A stretch of DNA of 15,172 nucleotides from Deltaproteobacteria bacterium CG07_land_8_20_14_0_80_60_11 (GTDB taxonomy: Bacteria; Desulfobacterota; Desulfobaccia; Desulfobaccales; 0-14-0-80-60-11): assembly GCA_002779455.1 (NCBI GenBank), contig PEWM01000197.1, positions 181-15,352 of the forward strand, read 5' to 3'. Positions 13,095 through 15,172 of the stretch are shown here, piece by piece. Numbering within the stretch: the first letter of the stretch is position 1; each line of letters opens with the position of its first letter. Both the position numbers and the translations under genes were made by a program. Under the pieces are notes generated by a model. That model had not been told where the DNA came from. It did no database searches and saw nothing but the letters and a program-made list of their open reading frames with translations.

Positions 13095-13199
13095 ACCCCG
13101 GCGGTTCCGGAGGGCGATGAGGGCCGGCCAGACCTCTTGCGGGGGCGGGGCGAAGTTGAGTTCGATGCTTTCCGGGGTGAGCAGTTCCTGGATCTGCAT
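13095..13199 (-). pseudogene. ptsN-like 5' remnant (PTS EIIA-type N-terminus)
   Basis: From ATG 13199 the minus strand reads MQIQELLTPESIELNF, a common opening of PtsN/EIIA-Ntr proteins, and stays plausible to about residue 32 (QEVWPALIAL). After that it loses resemblance: the frame continues through the ferritin terminator with no EIIA active-site histidine region (no GIAIPH-like motif in any frame nearby). The ribosome site is weak. It is most likely the 5' stump of a deleted gene; a chance resemblance of a short segment cannot be excluded. Confidence 0.35.
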
Positions 13200-13880
13200 G
13201 GGGTTATCTTAATATGAAATTGGCGGTGGGGGATAATTTTTTAGCTGTAATGGTCAAGACTTGACCAGACAACCTCTCCATCAAGGCATAATATCAGCGG
13301 ACAACAAAGGATTATGGAAATCCCCCCCCAAGAGCCCCATTTCGCTATGCAGATCAAATCTCGCATTTTTCCGGGTGATGCGATAATTGTCGAGGCTGGC
13401 AAGCTTAGCCGCCGTTTGAATTTCGTCAAAAATAGGGTGTGAAGGCGTTCGCCGCCATCTGTGCCTAACTCACCATTATCGGGCAATGCTGGCCTGGGGT
13501 TCTCAGGCTTCTCAGCCAAATATTATCTGGTTGCCGAAGAATTGGTATGCCTAAAATTAAGGAGAAAGTATTTTATCAAGGAAACTTGTGCTATCATGGC
13601 GTCGACGAGAGGATTCGGCTTCAAGAACAGAAACTTTGGGGGATTTTTCCCGGGCAAGAGGTCCCGAAAACCTTTTCTAAATTGCGGTGGCCAAGGCTGC
13701 CTCATAAATTCGATTTAACCGGCTCTTCGTTGCGATAGCCGCAGCCACGGCGTTTGGTGGCCATGATTTTGATGTGAAGTCCTTCAGCCACGGCTTTAGT
13801 CGCGCGGTGGCGGCAGCCGGTCGGGGTGTTGTCCAGGTGGTCGCGAATCATATCGGTCAACATTAAGCGAGGGAAAAATT
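13200..13880. other. Eroded accessory region without an intact gene
   Basis: About 680 bases between the ptsN-like stump and the outer-membrane protein, with lower GC than the surroundings. It holds the ISL3-type remnant at 13702-13863. A minus-strand frame at 13523-13705 starts with ATGA overlap to the remnant's stop, and another lies at 13241-13519; neither resembles a known family or has a ribosome site, so I do not call them genes. Confidence 0.5.
13702..13863 (-). pseudogene. C-terminal remnant of an ISL3-family transposase
   Basis: The minus-strand frame reads DMIRDHLDNTPTGCRHRATK, then AVAEGLHIKIMATKRRGCGYRN, ending at a TGA at 13704-13702. ISL3 transposases end with the same arrangement (MIRxHLDNxLTxxxHRITN, AxxEGLNSKIQxIKxxAxGFRN), including the catalytic-domain glutamate in AEGL. 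The main DDE domain upstream and the last 20 or so residues are missing, so it is inactive. The neighbouring outer-membrane gene begins 17 bases away on the other strand, at or near the break point of the element. Confidence 0.65.
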
Positions 13881-14648
13881 ATGAAGTCCAAAAGCATTAC
13901 TCTCCTATTACCCCTGTTATTAATGGCGGCATTTTTCCTCATTATGCCGGGCGCCGGCGGGGCGGCCATGTGGATCGGAGGGCAGGGGGGCCCCAACTTT
14001 GTAGCCAATGGCGATGTTAAAGCCTGGTCTTCTTATCGAACTTTGGGCGTGAATGGCCGCCTTATAGATGTTAAAACAGAAACGGCGGCTTTAGGAGGGA
14101 TAACCATTGGCTATGATTTTGTAAAAGATGGTTTTTTGGGGTACAATTGGCCAGATTGGCTGAAGTATTTCTCCTTTGCGATAGATTTAACCTATAATAA
14201 CTTTTCTCAAGGGGCACAAGACGTGCAAGCTAAGGGACCGAGAGGCGTGTTTCCTCTCCGGATTTCCCGTGTGGATGGTCATATGCTTGTGCTATCATTT
14301 TTATTTATAGCCAAATATGGCTTTTTCCCTGATCCAGAATTACCCTTCGGGCGATTAATCCCATATGTGGGAGTTGGGCCGGGTGTATTTTTCTCCGTCG
14401 CAGAAACCTCTAGTTCATTTTCCGGTTATCCATCATCCGATTCTGGTGAGGTGGGCATTGTCACTGAAGCTGGGGTCCGTTACATGGTGCTGCGCAACGT
14501 ATCCCTAGATGCAGCATTTCGCTATCGCTATGTCGTACCTTCCTATGACGTTGATTATTACTCTAATTATTTAGGCAACTTTCATGTATGCGGGCGGATA
14601 TACGCCCAACAGTTTAATGCTCTTTTTCGAGTAAATTATCATTTTTGA
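13881..14648 (+). CDS. Outer-membrane beta-barrel protein
   Basis: A 255-residue protein with a signal peptide (MKSKSITLLLPLLLMAAFFLIM, probably ending near GAGGAA). Many alternating, aromatic-rich beta strands follow: LGGITIGYDF, FSFAIDLTYNNF, RLIPYVGVGPGVFFSV, EAGVRYMVLRNVSLDAAFRYRYV. It ends in phenylalanine after FRVNYHF, the usual outer-membrane insertion signal. This fits an 8-stranded OmpA- or OmpW-like barrel; the exact family is not recognised and the cargo or role is unknown. GAGGG lies 8 bases before the ATG. GC and codon choice (AT-ending codons) differ clearly from surrounding genes, and it adjoins a transposase remnant, so it was probably acquired by transfer. Confidence 0.8.
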   Translation: MKSKSITLLLPLLLMAAFFLIMPGAGGAAMWIGGQGGPNFVANGDVKAWSSYRTLGVNGRLIDVKTETAALGGITIGYDFVKDGFLGYNWPDWLKYFSFAIDLTYNNFSQGAQDVQAKGPRGVFPLRISRVDGHMLVLSFLFIAKYGFFPDPELPFGRLIPYVGVGPGVFFSVAETSSSFSGYPSSDSGEVGIVTEAGVRYMVLRNVSLDAAFRYRYVVPSYDVDYYSNYLGNFHVCGRIYAQQFNALFRVNYHF

Positions 14649-14716
14649 TTATGGCCTTAGCTCCTAATTATATGCTTAGATCTGCTTAAATTAACTGGAA
14701 AAATGGAGCGAAGGCC

Positions 14717-14899
14717 GTGCAACAAAAAAAGTCTCAGCCTTATCAAATTTCAGAGAAAGTTCGGCGCCGAAAAAGCCTGTCAAAAGCAACTATTTCGCTT
14801 TCCCGCCCTACGGCTCTACGGTTCAAGTTCACCGTGCACCAGGCCGAGGCCCGGGCCGTGAAGGAGGTTGAACTCTTTGTCGACGTTGCCCCGGAGTGA
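14717..14899 (+). pseudogene. Possible 3' remnant of a gene upstream of larC
   Basis: The last 27 or so codons (from about 14815; LRFKFTVHQAEARAVKEVEL then FVDVAPE) use almost only G/C-ending codons like the native genes, whereas the AT-richer sequence before them does not. The stop overlaps the larC start region by about 20 bases, as expected for the gene that used to precede larC. The segment is too short to assign a family, and chance coding-like composition is possible. Confidence 0.25.
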
Positions 14900-15172
14900 G
14901 CGCTGGGCCTTTTTCGATTGCTTCGCGGGCTTGAGCGGCGATATGACCCTGGGGGCCCTCATTGACCTGGGGCTCCCGGTGGCAGAGCTGCAAGGGCTGC
15001 TCCCGGCCCTGGGGCTGGCTGAGGTCACCCTCACGGCCCGCCGGGTGACCAAGGACCACCTCACCGGCATCAAGGTGGAGGTTGAGGCCGGAACGCAGCA
15101 GCCGGCCCGGACCTACCGGGAAATCTGCGCCCTGATCGAGGCGGCGCCCCTGCCCGAGGCGGTCAAGGCCCG
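14877..15172 (+). CDS. larC: LarC nickel-insertion protein, 5' part (cut by window edge)
   Basis: LarC inserts nickel into the pincer cofactor of lactate racemase and related enzymes (CTP-dependent nickel chelatase). The visible N-terminus is typical: WAFFDCFAGLSGDMTLGALI, then DLGLPVAELQGLLPALGL, ARRVTKDHLTGIKVEVE and a TYREICALIEAAPLPEAVKA segment, staying open to the right edge. The FDCFxGxSGDM opening is the family hallmark. No ATG is available; TTG 14877 has AAGGAGG 9 bases upstream, while TTG 14889 is the alternative. The other lar genes are not in the window; they may lie to the right. Many anaerobes carry larC with nickel-pincer enzymes of unknown substrate, so lactate racemization is not proven. 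Confidence 0.9.
   Translation, partial: MSTLPRSERWAFFDCFAGLSGDMTLGALIDLGLPVAELQGLLPALGLAEVTLTARRVTKDHLTGIKVEVEAGTQQPARTYREICALIEAAPLPEAVKA

Noticed and set aside
13241..13738. Several frames of 60-92 codons in the gap before the outer-membrane protein
   Set aside because: No ribosome sites, no similarity to known families, and frames on both strands overlap one another; decayed DNA is the simpler explanation.

Overview
The window is GC-rich bacterial chromosome with closely spaced genes on both strands. The gene set suggests a Gram-negative anaerobe, probably of the Desulfobacterota (a Desulfobacca-like lineage is a guess). It includes a Thermotoga-type DAHP synthase next to aroB, a small encapsulin-type ferritin-like protein, LarC, a SlyD-type FKBP, PilZ and ParA proteins, CpxP/Spy-like and outer-membrane beta-barrel proteins. 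No tRNA, rRNA or CRISPR array was found. Several starts appear to be TTG (mtaB, the prepilin peptidase, larC).

Layout, left to right. (1) 1-2464, minus strand: the 5' part of mtaB (cut by the left edge) and complete mnmA, two tRNA sulfur-modification genes. mtaB carries an in-frame G/C-rich palindromic repeat in its interdomain linker. (2) 2587-4293: a PilZ protein, then on the plus strand a ParA-type ATPase overlapped by a small lysine-rich protein that could be its partner. (3) 4595-6911: an exported TPR protein with its own promoter, palindrome and terminator; a nitrilase-family amidase; and a solitary prepilin peptidase. (4) 7184-9362: aroF and aroB, the first two steps of the shikimate pathway. 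About 71 bp with a hairpin and flanking direct repeats separates them, and a 23-codon mini-ORF bridges the gap with TGATG overlaps at both ends. (5) 9480-10909: a TrmO/TsaA-domain protein with an apparent signal peptide, a candidate small RNA (promoter plus strong terminator), and slyD. (6) 11104-12495, minus strand: a zinc-binding anti-sigma factor, a CpxP/Spy-like metal-sensor protein and a secreted Gly/Gln-rich protein, a likely envelope-stress or metal-response operon with no sigma gene beside it. (7) 12665-12949: the ferritin-like gene with clear promoter and terminator. (8) 13095-14815: an eroded accessory stretch of visibly lower GC, with a ptsN-like 5' remnant, an ISL3-type transposase C-terminal remnant, an outer-membrane protein and a possible 3' gene remnant. 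(9) 14877 to the right edge: the start of larC.

The best candidates for something new are the bridged aroF-aroB junction, the exported TrmO-like protein, the ParA plus lysine-tailed small protein pair, the repeat inside mtaB, and the small RNA at about 10108-10180. None amounts to a demonstrated new system on sequence alone.
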